43,290 nt of DNA from Phycisphaerae bacterium (GTDB lineage Bacteria > Planctomycetota > Phycisphaerae > UBA1845): contig JAJDDR010000111.1 in the NCBI GenBank assembly GCA_029260255.1, positions 1 to 43,290 on the forward strand, read 5' to 3'. Numbering within the stretch: the first letter of the stretch is position 1; the number at the start of each line of letters is the position of its first letter. Below, piece after piece: positions 8,544 through 17,226 of this stretch. Below the pieces are notes generated by a model. The model did no database searches. It saw only the letters and a list, made by a program, of their open reading frames with translations, and had not been told where the DNA came from. A program made the position numbers and the translations under genes.

Positions 8544-10211
8544 CTACTCGACCGGGCCGTGCGTTTCATCGGACTCAGCAAGGTCAGGATGGGAAGTGTT
8601 GAGCCGAACGGTGAACGTGGTTCCGGAGATTGAACTCCCTACTTCGATCGTGCCGTTCAACTCGTCGACGATCTTCTTGGCCGCGGCCAGTCCGAGCCCG
8701 GTGCCCCCGTGCCCTTTTGTCGAATGAAACGGGTCGAAGATCCGATGGCGAAGCTCTTCGGGGATTCCGTCTCCGTTATCAGAGATCGACAACACCACGT
8801 GGTCCGCGTTCTGTTCGTACTCCGTGCGGACACACACACGACCGCCGTCTTTGGGGCACGCGTCGATGGCGTTGATGAGGATGTTGCTGAGCACTTGGTG
8901 CATGCCGTCGAGATCGAGGGGCATTGGAGGCAGATCGGTGAGTTCGGTCTGAATGACCACCCCGCTCTCCCTGGTCTGCCACTCGAGCAGGCCCACGGCC
9001 TCCGCGACCAGCTCGTTGAGTCGGGCCATTTCGATCAGCGGCTGCCGGTCTTTGCTGAAGGTCAGCATGTCGGTGGCCATGCGGTAGGTTCTGTCGACGT
9101 TCCCCTGCACGATGCGCCAACCGTCGCGGACGTTGTCGAGCGAATTCCGCGCGAGTGCCATGTCGATGACGTCGGCACCGCTGCGCATGCCCTGGAGGAT
9201 GTTGCGGATGTTGTGCGATAGATGAGCGACGGTCTCGCCGACCGCGGCGAGGCGCTCGTTCCGGACGCGCGACTCGATCAACCGTGCGTTCTCGATGGCC
9301 ATGCCCGCCATCTTGCCGATCGCGGTCGTCAGCAGGAGTTGCTGCTGGGTGTACGTGTGGTTGGCCACGCCGCAGTCCAGGTGGATGACACCGACGACCG
9401 AATCGTGCGAGAGAATCGGCACGCAGATCACGCTCCTCAGTCCCATGCGGTGGACGCTGGCATCCCTCTGATCGGCGCCGAATCGAGAATCGGCCTGCGC
9501 GTTCGCGCACAGGACTCCCTCCCTGGTGTCGACAACGTGGTTGATGATCCGGCGGCTCGTCACGATCTTGTCCTGCAGACCCACGAGGTGGTGATTCCGG
9601 TGGCGGACCACGAATGGTACGAGTTCGGTCGTATCGGGCTCCCGCATGAGCACGAAGAGCCGATCGACCTGCAGGTGCCGGAAGATGATCTCGACCATGC
9701 GATCGATGAACTCGTGCACCGATGCGAACGTGCCGATCGTCTCCACCAGCTGGTACATCACGTTCCACGCGTGGACGGCGTCGTATGTGTCGGGGGACGC
9801 CAGGATGACGCTCTCGTCGCTGGCGCTGGCACTCGCGAGGATCGATGAATCGATGTTCGTGTCTTCGGGTTCCAGCTTGATCAAGTCGCGCGTGCACGGC
9901 GGACGCCCCAGCGGATTGGAGGAATCATCGTCCTTGAACATCATCACGCTGCTGCCCAGCCTGACACGGTCGCCGAACTTCAGCCGTGTCGGACCATGGA
10001 TTCGCGTGCCGTTGATGTACGTCCCGTTCGAGCTTTGGCTGTCCTCGATGATCCAGAACCCACCCTCGTGTCGAAGCTCGGCGTGTTGTCGGGAAATCGA
10101 ATGGTCGGAGAGCGGCACGTCCGCTGACCGGCGGCCGAGCACCGTGGGCTTACGCGTCGTGTAAAACGTCGCCCCCTTGTCGGGACCTTGAAGAATGTAT
10201 ATCGACGGCAC
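8544..10211 (-). CDS. FHA-GAF sensor histidine kinase
   Basis: Soluble signalling kinase. Residues about 20-95 form an FHA domain (LGRRSADVPL, SISRQHAEL, SSNGTYINGT), which binds phosphothreonine peptides. Residues about 160-310 form a GAF domain. The kinase core follows: phospho-acceptor H333 in HLSHNIRNIL, N box LINAIDAC, G1 DNGDGIP and G2 GGTGLGLAAAKK. No membrane segment is seen, so it acts in the cytoplasm. No response regulator lies beside it, so it is an orphan kinase. The FHA domain suggests that it reads phosphorylation by a Ser/Thr kinase; this link is inferred. Confidence 0.92.
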   Translation of the reverse strand: MPSIYILQGPDKGATFYTTRKPTVLGRRSADVPLSDHSISRQHAELRHEGGFWIIEDSQSSNGTYINGTRIHGPTRLKFGDRVRLGSSVMMFKDDDSSNPLGRPPCTRDLIKLEPEDTNIDSSILASASASDESVILASPDTYDAVHAWNVMYQLVETIGTFASVHEFIDRMVEIIFRHLQVDRLFVLMREPDTTELVPFVVRHRNHHLVGLQDKIVTSRRIINHVVDTREGVLCANAQADSRFGADQRDASVHRMGLRSVICVPILSHDSVVGVIHLDCGVANHTYTQQQLLLTTAIGKMAGMAIENARLIESRVRNERLAAVGETVAHLSHNIRNILQGMRSGADVIDMALARNSLDNVRDGWRIVQGNVDRTYRMATDMLTFSKDRQPLIEMARLNELVAEAVGLLEWQTRESGVVIQTELTDLPPMPLDLDGMHQVLSNILINAIDACPKDGGRVCVRTEYEQNADHVVLSISDNGDGIPEELRHRIFDPFHSTKGHGGTGLGLAAAKKIVDELNGTIEVGSSISGTTFTVRLNTSHPDLAESDETHGPVE

Positions 10212-10411
10212 GGGCTTATCCTTCTCCCCGCCGGGCCTCGGCGGATCGTTGTCGGACTATGCCGGACGTGCGAAGCGCGAACAACGAGACGATGCGGCTA
10301 TCCCACCTGCGTTGATTGTACGCGTCCTCGGTTTTTCCCACCTACCTGTCCGTAGGATTGTAGAATGGGGTGGTGAGGGTGTCAATCGACGACGTTGCTG
10401 GCCCGCTGCGG

Positions 10412-10524
10412 GGGTGTGGCCAGGGATTTTGGCATGCCAATGGCGGGTTCCACCCGCCTTCTTGCTCGGTTGCGGCGGGTAAAACCCGCCCTACCCGGAC
10501 GGTGCCAAGAAGAACAGCCACACC
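10412..10524. mobile_element. MITE-like hairpin element, diverged copy 1
   Basis: A 113-bp copy of the element also found at 28298 and 42600. It begins GGGTGTGGCC and ends CCACACC. The centre keeps the family hairpin (GCGGGTTCCACCCGCC facing GGCGGGTAAAACCCGCC). The 9-bp repeat CCGCTGCGG flanks it at 10403-10411 and 10525-10533. The end may be one base later if the terminal C is counted in the element. It lies in the gap between the FHA kinase and an unknown gene. Confidence 0.75.
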
Positions 10525-10534
10525 CCGCTGCGGC

Positions 10535-10717
10535 CCCGAAACGCCGGTCCGATAGTCTCGAGCCACGCGTCGTTGGCGGGGCGTCCTAAAGGAATCGCTC
10601 GCCGAAACCGACGATGTAGGCGTGCGCACGGCGAACGGTGGGCAGCCGCGATTCGTTTGCTTCGCCCTCGGTGTGCGCTTTGGCGAGTTGCCGAAACCGA
10701 AACGCAGGAGTGATGGC
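10535..10717. other. Non-coding stretch with protein-like frame on minus strand
   Basis: Together with the region from 10212 this is a 500-base gap between genes. To the right of the element no promoter or terminator stands out. The minus-strand frame from 10813 to the stop at 10586-10588 is open and reads like protein (for example HTEGEANESRLP), but it lacks a ribosome-binding site and overlaps the 5' part of the plus-strand gene, so it is not called as a gene. Confidence 0.35.
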
Positions 10718-11233
10718 GTGAGCGGACCCCGCAGCCTCGATTCTCTCCACAAGATGCCCCACCGCGACGGCAGTGCCTCCGAGTCGTCCGACGAATTCGA
10801 GGCGGCGCTCGATTCACTGTTGTCGGTTCAGAAGGATGCCGCGGAGGCTGGCGACGCGACGCGGGACGCCGAACTCCAGCAATCGCCCCTCGATCGCCTG
10901 CGGGCGATATTCAGCGAAGATCTCGTTCCGCTGGTCTGCTCCATGGGGCAACGGTACGCAAGCAAGGGCGTCTGCGTTCACATGGACGCCTCGGATTTCC
11001 TCGCCGGCGGCCGCGGATTGCAGATCGAGATCCGGTTTCGTGACAATCGTCTGTGTCTGGACGGGACGGTCATGCCCGACTCCATCGCGTTTCACGAGAC
11101 GCGATTCACGAGCGACCTCGGCGGGACCGTGGTCGGTGGTCCGATGCTGCGTGCACGACACCTCACCAAGAAGGCGTTCGCCGATTTCCTTTACGATCGC
11201 ATTATCAAGCTCGTAAAATCGGTCAGCCGCTGA
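10718..11233 (+). CDS. Hypothetical protein
   Basis: Not recognised. It encodes 171 residues: a polar, acidic N-terminal 45 residues, then a folded-looking domain (LRAIFSEDLVPLVCSMGQRY, then alternating beta-like stretches such as QIEIRFRDNRLCLDGTVM), ending in a basic helix (AFADFLYDRIIKLV). There is no signal peptide or membrane helix. GTG 10718 is chosen because AGGAG ends seven bases upstream; the open frame extends further to GTG 10622 without support. An alternative start is the ATG of MPHRDGS near 10754. It is convergent with the leftward operon, so the two are probably transcribed separately. Confidence 0.6.
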   Translation: MSGPRSLDSLHKMPHRDGSASESSDEFEAALDSLLSVQKDAAEAGDATRDAELQQSPLDRLRAIFSEDLVPLVCSMGQRYASKGVCVHMDASDFLAGGRGLQIEIRFRDNRLCLDGTVMPDSIAFHETRFTSDLGGTVVGGPMLRARHLTKKAFADFLYDRIIKLVKSVSR

Positions 11234-11260
11234 GCCGGTTCACAACGTCCGCCGCGCAAC

Positions 11261-12139
11261 TCAGCCGCGCTCGCCGTAGTCGATTTGCGTCTTGGGCACA
11301 TCGTCCACCGCATTGTTCTTGCGGTGCTCTTCCATGCCGGGCGGCTCGGAAAACGCCTTCTCGGAATCCAGGGGCGGCTCATTGGAGTCGCACAACTGCC
11401 TGAAATACGGAGCGAGTTGGTCGTACGTCGCCAGGCGCGACGGTTTGTCCAGCCGCGACCACAGGCGCGCCTTGTGCATGATGTTGATGTCCGGTTTCTG
11501 CAGGAACTGAACGATCGAATTGTCGCGCATGTTCTTGAGCGGCGCGAGGTGGCGGCGGGCGGTTTGCCCCGGTTCGATCTGCTTGTCCTGCATGTAGTAG
11601 GTCCAGCCCTGTCTGGCCCGCGCCATCGCCGCGATGCTCTGGTCCACTTCGCCGAGGCTGAGGTGTTTTAGCGATCGGTGGATCCACGAGCCGATGATCG
11701 CGTTGGCCCGCTTGTAGCTGTCGAACTCGCCTTTGAACTCGCTGAACACGAACGCATCGAGAGGTTGCCGGTACCGTTCCTGTACTTCGCCGGTGTCCTT
11801 GTCGGGATTGTACTTCCTCAGGTACGCGTAGTATTCGCGGGCCAGCGCGAGATTCTTCGGTCCGCCTTCGGTGTAGAGCTGGCGAACGCCGTCCTCCAGA
11901 TTCGTGACATGACCGGTGTGGTAGTTGGGTCCCGCGGTGCCCTCCACGAAGCTCGGATCGTCGCCGAACTGTTCCTTTCCCAGTCGCAGATACGTTTCGT
12001 GCATGTGCTCGATGAAACGCGAATCCGGCAGCAACTCGATATGAGATCGCTTGGGATCGTCAAAATCGGGCTCGAGGATCAGTTTGCCCCGCTTTATGGT
12101 AAACGCCAGCCCGAAGAATATGTATCGGACGGTGTTCAT
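11261..12139 (-). CDS. Hypothetical protein, probable C-terminal part of interrupted gene
   Basis: Not recognised; 292 residues, helical, with Tyr/Trp-rich segments reminiscent of TPR-like repeats. It follows the next entry in the same reading frame, separated only by a TAA stop and three sense codons (CAC GAC TCG) before this ATG. No ribosome-binding site precedes the ATG. The most economical reading is that this is the C-terminal half of one protein of about 660 residues whose frame is broken by a nonsense codon or a sequencing error. The alternative is two coupled genes. It ends the operon that begins with the SPFH genes. Confidence 0.6.
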   Translation of the reverse strand: MNTVRYIFFGLAFTIKRGKLILEPDFDDPKRSHIELLPDSRFIEHMHETYLRLGKEQFGDDPSFVEGTAGPNYHTGHVTNLEDGVRQLYTEGGPKNLALAREYYAYLRKYNPDKDTGEVQERYRQPLDAFVFSEFKGEFDSYKRANAIIGSWIHRSLKHLSLGEVDQSIAAMARARQGWTYYMQDKQIEPGQTARRHLAPLKNMRDNSIVQFLQKPDINIMHKARLWSRLDKPSRLATYDQLAPYFRQLCDSNEPPLDSEKAFSEPPGMEEHRKNNAVDDVPKTQIDYGERG

Positions 12140-12148
12140 CGAGTCGTG

Positions 12149-13240
12149 TTAGTCGAGATCGTGCCGGCCGTTTGTGTCCATGTCACCGCGCGTGGACCAG
12201 TACAGCGAGTGCGAGTACGGAACGCGCCAGTCGAGGGGCCCGAACTGGTTCATGAGCTGGAGCATCCAGTCGGGATCCATGTTGTAGCGATCACGCAGGA
12301 CGCGCTTGCGCAGGCACGCGAGCACCCGATCGCGCGGTTCGACGTTCGCCTTGTCGGTCAAGTACTCGATCCGCGACTCATGAAGCGTACGGACGGTGTC
12401 TTCCTCGACGTTCTTGAGGAAGTCCGTCACCTGCAGATCCGAACGGAGGTTTCGGGCGGCGAATTCGAGGAGCGTTTCGTCGGCACTCAGTGCGACATCA
12501 CCCAGGCCTGCGGCAAACTGCGCAACCTCTCCGTCCGCGGCCAGCAAGTCGTCGAGGCGTTCCGGCGCGTCAGCCACTTGCGCGAAATGTTCTATGATCT
12601 CCGCGTCGTTGAGCACCACCGGAGGCGCGCCCAACACGCGCTCCATCTCGACCGCCAGCTCCTTCTTGTACGTCCAGTGGTAGTCGTCGAGAAAATCGCC
12701 GACCTTGTGCCAGAACATCCAGGCCAGCTCCAGGTACAGCCCGATGGACTTGTCATTGTAGCGCAGCCCCTCGTTTCGGATGAGGTCGATCCCCTTGCGA
12801 ACCCAGTACCATCGTCCCTGCGGCGTGTACTGCATCACGCTGATGTTGTACGCTTGGTTCCACGCGGCGTACTTCCAGACCGAGGGAAAACGCGGCGAGA
12901 GCTTGCAAATGATGCTCGATAGTTTGTTCAGTTCGTAGTACTTGTTATCTTCCTTCAATCGCTCCAGCCGGATGAAAAGAAAATCGATCGCCAACGCCCG
13001 AAAGGTTCCCATTTTGGTCAACAGCGCGATGTCGGCCGGTAGGCCCTGCGTTGACTCGGCGTCCAGCGTCAACTGGTGTTCGAGGCGCTGGCTGTCGATC
13101 GGGGACACCAGCACGCTCCCGAATCCAACACAGACCACCGCCACGATGACCGCGCCGATCTGCACCGTACGTTCGCTCCGTTTCGCCTGCTGGCGGCGGA
13201 GGAGGTATTCCGGGATGTCGTGTTGTGTGACCTGTGACAT
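12149..13240 (-). CDS. Membrane-anchored hypothetical protein, N-terminal part of interrupted gene
   Basis: Not recognised; 363 residues. One membrane helix lies near residues 25-47 (QIGAVIVAVVCVGFGSVLV), followed by a large domain presumably outside the cytoplasm, helical and rich in Tyr and Trp. The C-terminal LDWRVPYSHSLYWSTRG runs without a frame change, past a single TAA, into the downstream frame. It lies 38 bases downstream of the ABC-2 permease, so it is probably a co-transcribed partner of the transporter. ATG 13240 is preferred over an in-frame TTG three codons earlier. Confidence 0.65.
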   Translation of the reverse strand: MSQVTQHDIPEYLLRRQQAKRSERTVQIGAVIVAVVCVGFGSVLVSPIDSQRLEHQLTLDAESTQGLPADIALLTKMGTFRALAIDFLFIRLERLKEDNKYYELNKLSSIICKLSPRFPSVWKYAAWNQAYNISVMQYTPQGRWYWVRKGIDLIRNEGLRYNDKSIGLYLELAWMFWHKVGDFLDDYHWTYKKELAVEMERVLGAPPVVLNDAEIIEHFAQVADAPERLDDLLAADGEVAQFAAGLGDVALSADETLLEFAARNLRSDLQVTDFLKNVEEDTVRTLHESRIEYLTDKANVEPRDRVLACLRKRVLRDRYNMDPDWMLQLMNQFGPLDWRVPYSHSLYWSTRGDMDTNGRHDLD

Positions 13241-13278
13241 TGAACCCAAAGCGTATTACCCTCGCCCACCGTGAGCGA

Positions 13279-14661
13279 CTAGAAAGATGTCTCCGCGACC
13301 TCGCGACGCTGGAATAGAAAGCACGCCGCCAACCCCGTGCCGAGTGTGCCCAAGCCGAGCTTCCCGACCGCAGTCAGGACCCACATCAAGGTTACGTTTC
13401 GCCCGTTCACCAGCAGGCTCGTGCCGTCGTATTGCGAGAAGTTCGGGATGATGAAGAACGCAACTTTGTAAAGCAAACTTGCGGCCATCTTGAATGCCCA
13501 GTAGACGCCTTCGTCCTCGAAGTGGATCAGCGAGTCAGTCAGGAAGCCCGACATCGTCGCGAGTGCCAGGAAGGCGAAGGTGACCAGGCAGGCCACCGGA
13601 AACGAAAACACGCAGACCATCGCCAGGGCGAACGCCGCGAGCAGCATCAGCTTGCACATGATCATCGTCATCTGCCGCGCGAGGTTCCCGCCAAACGTAC
13701 CCACCGTAAACAGCACCTCGATGTCGCTCGGAGACGTGAAGCTGATCGTATTGCCGTACTGCGGCTCGCCCTCGAAAGGGTTGCGATTGTGCAGTTCCGC
13801 CCGGAGCGTTCGGTAGGGTGTGACCGCGTCGGCCGGAACGAACAGCGAATGGTATCGGTTGATCACGTCACGCCGCTGAAACTGATAGACCGGCGTTCCC
13901 AAGTCGGGATCGCCCACGTACCACTCGGCCCGCAGGATCTCGTCCATGGCGTAGGCCCACACCTCGGCCTTGTACCGGATCTGAATCGTGCGGTCGGCGG
14001 TGCGGTCACAGCGGATGTTCTCGAATTCGAAGACGCGTGCCTCCAGTGGAAACAGCGTGCGGTAACGTTGTGCCATCTCCGTCTTGAGGCGCGCCTTTTC
14101 CGTCTTGGGGTCGATCTTCTGGACGACGGCATCATACGCCCCGGTTTCGAGTTTCTCGTTGAATTGAGCCCCGGCTTGCTCGCTGAAATCGATCTCGATC
14201 ATCGAAACTGCGTGCCGCGCCGTGAGCACTTCGTCGCGGAGTCGAAGTTCATCGTACTCGTCGGCGGGTGTCCGGGTAGCCATCCACTTCGCAGTGCCGT
14301 AAATGGCGACGCCGGACCCGGCAAGCATGACGCCCGTCAGCGTGATGATGCCGACCCACTTTCCGACGACGAACTGCCAGCGGGGGATGGGCTTGGCCAT
14401 CAACGTCATGATCTGCCCGCCGACAATCTCCTGCGAGAGGGTGCGTGCCAGAAAAATCGTCAGCACGCTGAGGAAGAACTCGACTCCGCCGATCGAGAAC
14501 GACAGAAAAGCCTGAACGGCCGAACTGACCGAGTCCTCCCGCCGCAGCGTGAGAGGGAGCCCCACGACCAGAATGAGGATCAAGGCGATGAACACCAGGG
14601 CGATCTTCATACGCAGACTCTCGGCGATGGTGTGCCGCGCGATGGCACCAATTCTACGCAT
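13279..14661 (-). CDS. ABC-2 type transporter permease
   Basis: Membrane subunit of an ABC exporter-like system. The N-terminal helix (ALVFIALILILVVGLPLTL), helices around residues 60-80 and 98-118, and three to four more after about residue 330 surround a long non-membrane insert (about residues 125-320). The sequence SQEIVGGQIMTLMAKPIPRW after the second helix is characteristic of the NosY/ABC-2 group. The start overlaps the end of the ATPase gene by eight bases, showing tight coupling. The insert is larger than in most ABC-2 permeases, and the substrate is unknown. Confidence 0.88.
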   Translation of the reverse strand: MRRIGAIARHTIAESLRMKIALVFIALILILVVGLPLTLRREDSVSSAVQAFLSFSIGGVEFFLSVLTIFLARTLSQEIVGGQIMTLMAKPIPRWQFVVGKWVGIITLTGVMLAGSGVAIYGTAKWMATRTPADEYDELRLRDEVLTARHAVSMIEIDFSEQAGAQFNEKLETGAYDAVVQKIDPKTEKARLKTEMAQRYRTLFPLEARVFEFENIRCDRTADRTIQIRYKAEVWAYAMDEILRAEWYVGDPDLGTPVYQFQRRDVINRYHSLFVPADAVTPYRTLRAELHNRNPFEGEPQYGNTISFTSPSDIEVLFTVGTFGGNLARQMTMIMCKLMLLAAFALAMVCVFSFPVACLVTFAFLALATMSGFLTDSLIHFEDEGVYWAFKMAASLLYKVAFFIIPNFSQYDGTSLLVNGRNVTLMWVLTAVGKLGLGTLGTGLAACFLFQRREVAETSF

Positions 14662-15856
14662 CGTCGCCGTCCTTCTTGTCCTTGATCAGTGCGTCGATGA
14701 CGCTGCGATCGGCCTCCGGCGCGGGCGGCGCTGCGGGTGGCACATCCGACGCCGCGGGAAGTTCCTCTTCCGCGTGCCGCGTCGAAGCGGCATCCACCCG
14801 TGTCAATTGCTCGATGATCTGCTTGGCGGGTTCGTCCGACGCCTTCCGGCGGATTTCAACCGGCGTGACGGGCATGACCGGAACCTCCCGGTCAGCGGCG
14901 GACACGAGCTGGTCGACGACGTTGACGGGCTTCGTCTCACCCAGGAAATCGGCAATCGCGCCGGCGCGGCGGGCGCCCGAACTCCTGGCGTTGGTCTGCT
15001 CGGCACGCTCGATCGTCTCCATGAAAAACTTCTCGAGGCGGTCCGAGGGGGCGCCAACGCTGAGTATCTTCTTCTGCCCCGATCGCTGCAGGAGGTTCCG
15101 CACCTCCTCGATTGTCTCCGAAGAGAGTTTCTCGGAGGTGATCTGCGTTCGGTCCTCGCGGCACAGCAAGTCCGTGATCGATCCGGTCGATCGTTCCCGC
15201 CCGCCATAGAGAATCGTGATGCGGTCGCAAACATCCTCGACATCCGCGAGCAGGTGGCTCGACAGCAGGATGGTCTTGCCCTTGCTCGCCAGTTCCCGAA
15301 TGACATCCTTGATCTGTCGAATCCCGATCGGATCCAGCCCCGCCGTGGGCTCATCGAGGATGAGAAACTCCGGATCGTTGATCAACGCCTGAGCGAGACC
15401 GATGCGCCGAGCCATGCCCTTGGAGTACTCGCCGATTCGACGCTTGGATTCGGCGGCGAGCCCCACCATATCGAGGAGCTTGTCGATGCGTTCGCGGCGT
15501 TGTTTCGAATGCTGTTGGAAGATGCGACCGTATAAGTCCAGCGTCTCCCGCGCATTGAGGAACCGATAGAGAAAGGACTCCTCCGGAAGGAAGCCGATCC
15601 GCGCTTTGACCGCGACGTCCGTCGGGGGGCGGCCGAACAAGGAAATGCGGCCGCGCGTCGGGTACAGGAGCCCGAGGAGCATCTTGATGGTCGTGCTCTT
15701 GCCCGACCCGTTGGGACCCAGCAGACCGAACACCTCGCCGCGGCGGACCTCCAGATTGAGGTCGTCGACGGCAACAACGCGGTCTCGCCGCCAGAAGTCC
15801 TTGAAAATCTTGGTCAAACCGGCGGTCTGGGCTACCGGGAATTCAGTCGGGTTCAT
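14654..15856 (-). CDS. ABC transporter ATP-binding protein
   Basis: Drives the neighbouring permease by ATP hydrolysis. Walker A is GPNGSGKST (47-55), the signature is YSKGMARRIG (from 144), Walker B is FLILDEP with E169, and the H-loop histidine is H201. After the ATPase core (about residue 235) there is a C-terminal extension of about 165 residues, ending in a Pro/Ala/acidic tail, which is unusual and could be a regulatory or docking region. It lies 70 bases downstream of the SPFH gene cluster on the same strand and overlaps the permease gene, placing it in one operon with both. Confidence 0.95.
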   Translation of the reverse strand: MNPTEFPVAQTAGLTKIFKDFWRRDRVVAVDDLNLEVRRGEVFGLLGPNGSGKSTTIKMLLGLLYPTRGRISLFGRPPTDVAVKARIGFLPEESFLYRFLNARETLDLYGRIFQQHSKQRRERIDKLLDMVGLAAESKRRIGEYSKGMARRIGLAQALINDPEFLILDEPTAGLDPIGIRQIKDVIRELASKGKTILLSSHLLADVEDVCDRITILYGGRERSTGSITDLLCREDRTQITSEKLSSETIEEVRNLLQRSGQKKILSVGAPSDRLEKFFMETIERAEQTNARSSGARRAGAIADFLGETKPVNVVDQLVSAADREVPVMPVTPVEIRRKASDEPAKQIIEQLTRVDAASTRHAEEELPAASDVPPAAPPAPEADRSVIDALIKDKKDGDDA

Positions 15857-15926
15857 GATACGCCATTGGCCCTTGAGTGTACCTGTCGCGGCGCGCGCCC
15901 TATCGGCGTTCGTTTCGATCTCAGGG

Positions 15927-17219
15927 TTACCAGGGAACCGTCAACGGTCCACCCGGGTTTATTTGTTGCCACTGACGCGGCGATCCGTCTTCTATCTCTT
16001 TGAGGTACGCGTCACGCTCTTTCTTGTCGCGTTGCTTCGGATCGAGCCCCACCTTCAGGCGGAATTGCGAACCGGGTGGGCGATAGATCTTCGTAAGTCC
16101 GGGGCGGCTGAGAAAGACGCCTTTCGTGTCCTGCCACAGTCGTGTCATCAGAAGTTCGGGGTCGGTTCGATACTCGGCGAGAAGCCCGTTGTACTGCTCG
16201 GCGTCCGCGCGCATGCTCTGCACGACAGCGCTGTAGTGGCCCTTGGCGTTGCGCACCATCGTCCCGGCGGTGCCCGACGCCTCGAACTCGATGATGCGGC
16301 CGATCTCGGCGGTCAGGTTCCCGATCTCGGCGTCATCGCCATCGGCCTGCGCCGCCTCCAGAGCATCCAGTTTCGAGATCAACAACACGTGCGACGTGCC
16401 GGCAACCGCGTTGAGCATCTCGGTCGCCTGCTGCTCGGCGCTGCGAATCTTGGTTCGCTTGTTGTTCTCTTCGCGCGTCACGTTGGCGAATGTGAGCAAC
16501 GTTTGAATCGGCGGCGTCGATTTTTGGATCTCCACGGATTCCACGACGATCCCGGTGTCCAGCCCCGCGAGCCTCTTGTCCACCTCACGCTTCACCGCGG
16601 CGCGCAACTCCGACAGTCGCTTGACCGTGGCGTCTTCCGTGGTGTAGCCGCCCACCACGTCGATGGCCGCGTTTTCGAGCACCTTGGTGATGAGCTTCTC
16701 GGCGTGCTTCACGTCGGTGTCGGATACCAGCGAGACGTACTTGGTGAGGTCGTCGATCGCGTAGGTCACTTCCCAGAGTGCGTGAACGAATCCGTTGTCT
16801 CCAGTGAGCAACGCCCCGTCGCGCATGGGGTGCAGCCCCTTCCCTCCGCGGCGCAACTCGGCCAGCGGGATGCCCTGTTCGTTCTCCTTGAGGTCCATCC
16901 AGTGGCTGCGAATCGTGACCGTGCTGCTCTGCTTGACGGGGATCTTGACGACCTCGTCGATCGGAGCGGGAAACGCCCAGTTGAACCCGGCATCGCGTAT
17001 GCCACCAACCGGCTTGCCCAGCCGAAGCACGATGGCTTGCTCGTTCTGGTCGACGACGAAGGTGCCGGACGCCAGAAAAAGCATGACCAGCACCACCATG
17101 GCGAGCTTCAGAATCCTGAAGCTGGTGCTCAACGCTTCGGTAAGCGACTGGCCGGCGGAGTCCATCGGAACGCCGCCGGGGGCGGGCGTCGACGTTGGGT
17201 TTTGGGGGTCACTGCTCAT
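15927..17219 (-). CDS. SPFH-domain membrane protein, HflK/HflC-like (third of three)
   Basis: Band-7/SPFH family protein, anchored by one helix (about residues 36-58, LKLAMVVLVMLFLASGTFVV) after a Pro-rich N-terminus. The SPFH domain begins VDQNEQAIVLRLGKPVGGI and continues to about residue 250, followed by a coiled-coil region and a C-terminal tail. The family forms ring-like membrane assemblies that modulate FtsH and similar proteases. It is longer than typical HflC and carries an insert of about 40 residues after KIPVKQSSTVTI. ATG 17219 lies seven bases after the previous stop with GGAAG upstream; an earlier in-frame start at 17246 would overlap that gene. Confidence 0.85.
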   Translation of the reverse strand: MSSDPQNPTSTPAPGGVPMDSAGQSLTEALSTSFRILKLAMVVLVMLFLASGTFVVDQNEQAIVLRLGKPVGGIRDAGFNWAFPAPIDEVVKIPVKQSSTVTIRSHWMDLKENEQGIPLAELRRGGKGLHPMRDGALLTGDNGFVHALWEVTYAIDDLTKYVSLVSDTDVKHAEKLITKVLENAAIDVVGGYTTEDATVKRLSELRAAVKREVDKRLAGLDTGIVVESVEIQKSTPPIQTLLTFANVTREENNKRTKIRSAEQQATEMLNAVAGTSHVLLISKLDALEAAQADGDDAEIGNLTAEIGRIIEFEASGTAGTMVRNAKGHYSAVVQSMRADAEQYNGLLAEYRTDPELLMTRLWQDTKGVFLSRPGLTKIYRPPGSQFRLKVGLDPKQRDKKERDAYLKEIEDGSPRQWQQINPGGPLTVPW

Positions 17220-17226
17220 GTACTTG

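Noticed and set aside
11678-12922. 414-codon plus-strand frame opposite the split membrane protein
   Set aside because: It spans the stop between the two minus-strand halves but has shadow-like composition and no ribosome-binding site; the minus strand shows a membrane anchor and lies in an operon.
13432-14685. 417-codon plus-strand frame opposite the ABC permease
   Set aside because: His/Arg/Asp-rich antisense translation without hydrophobic or domain pattern.
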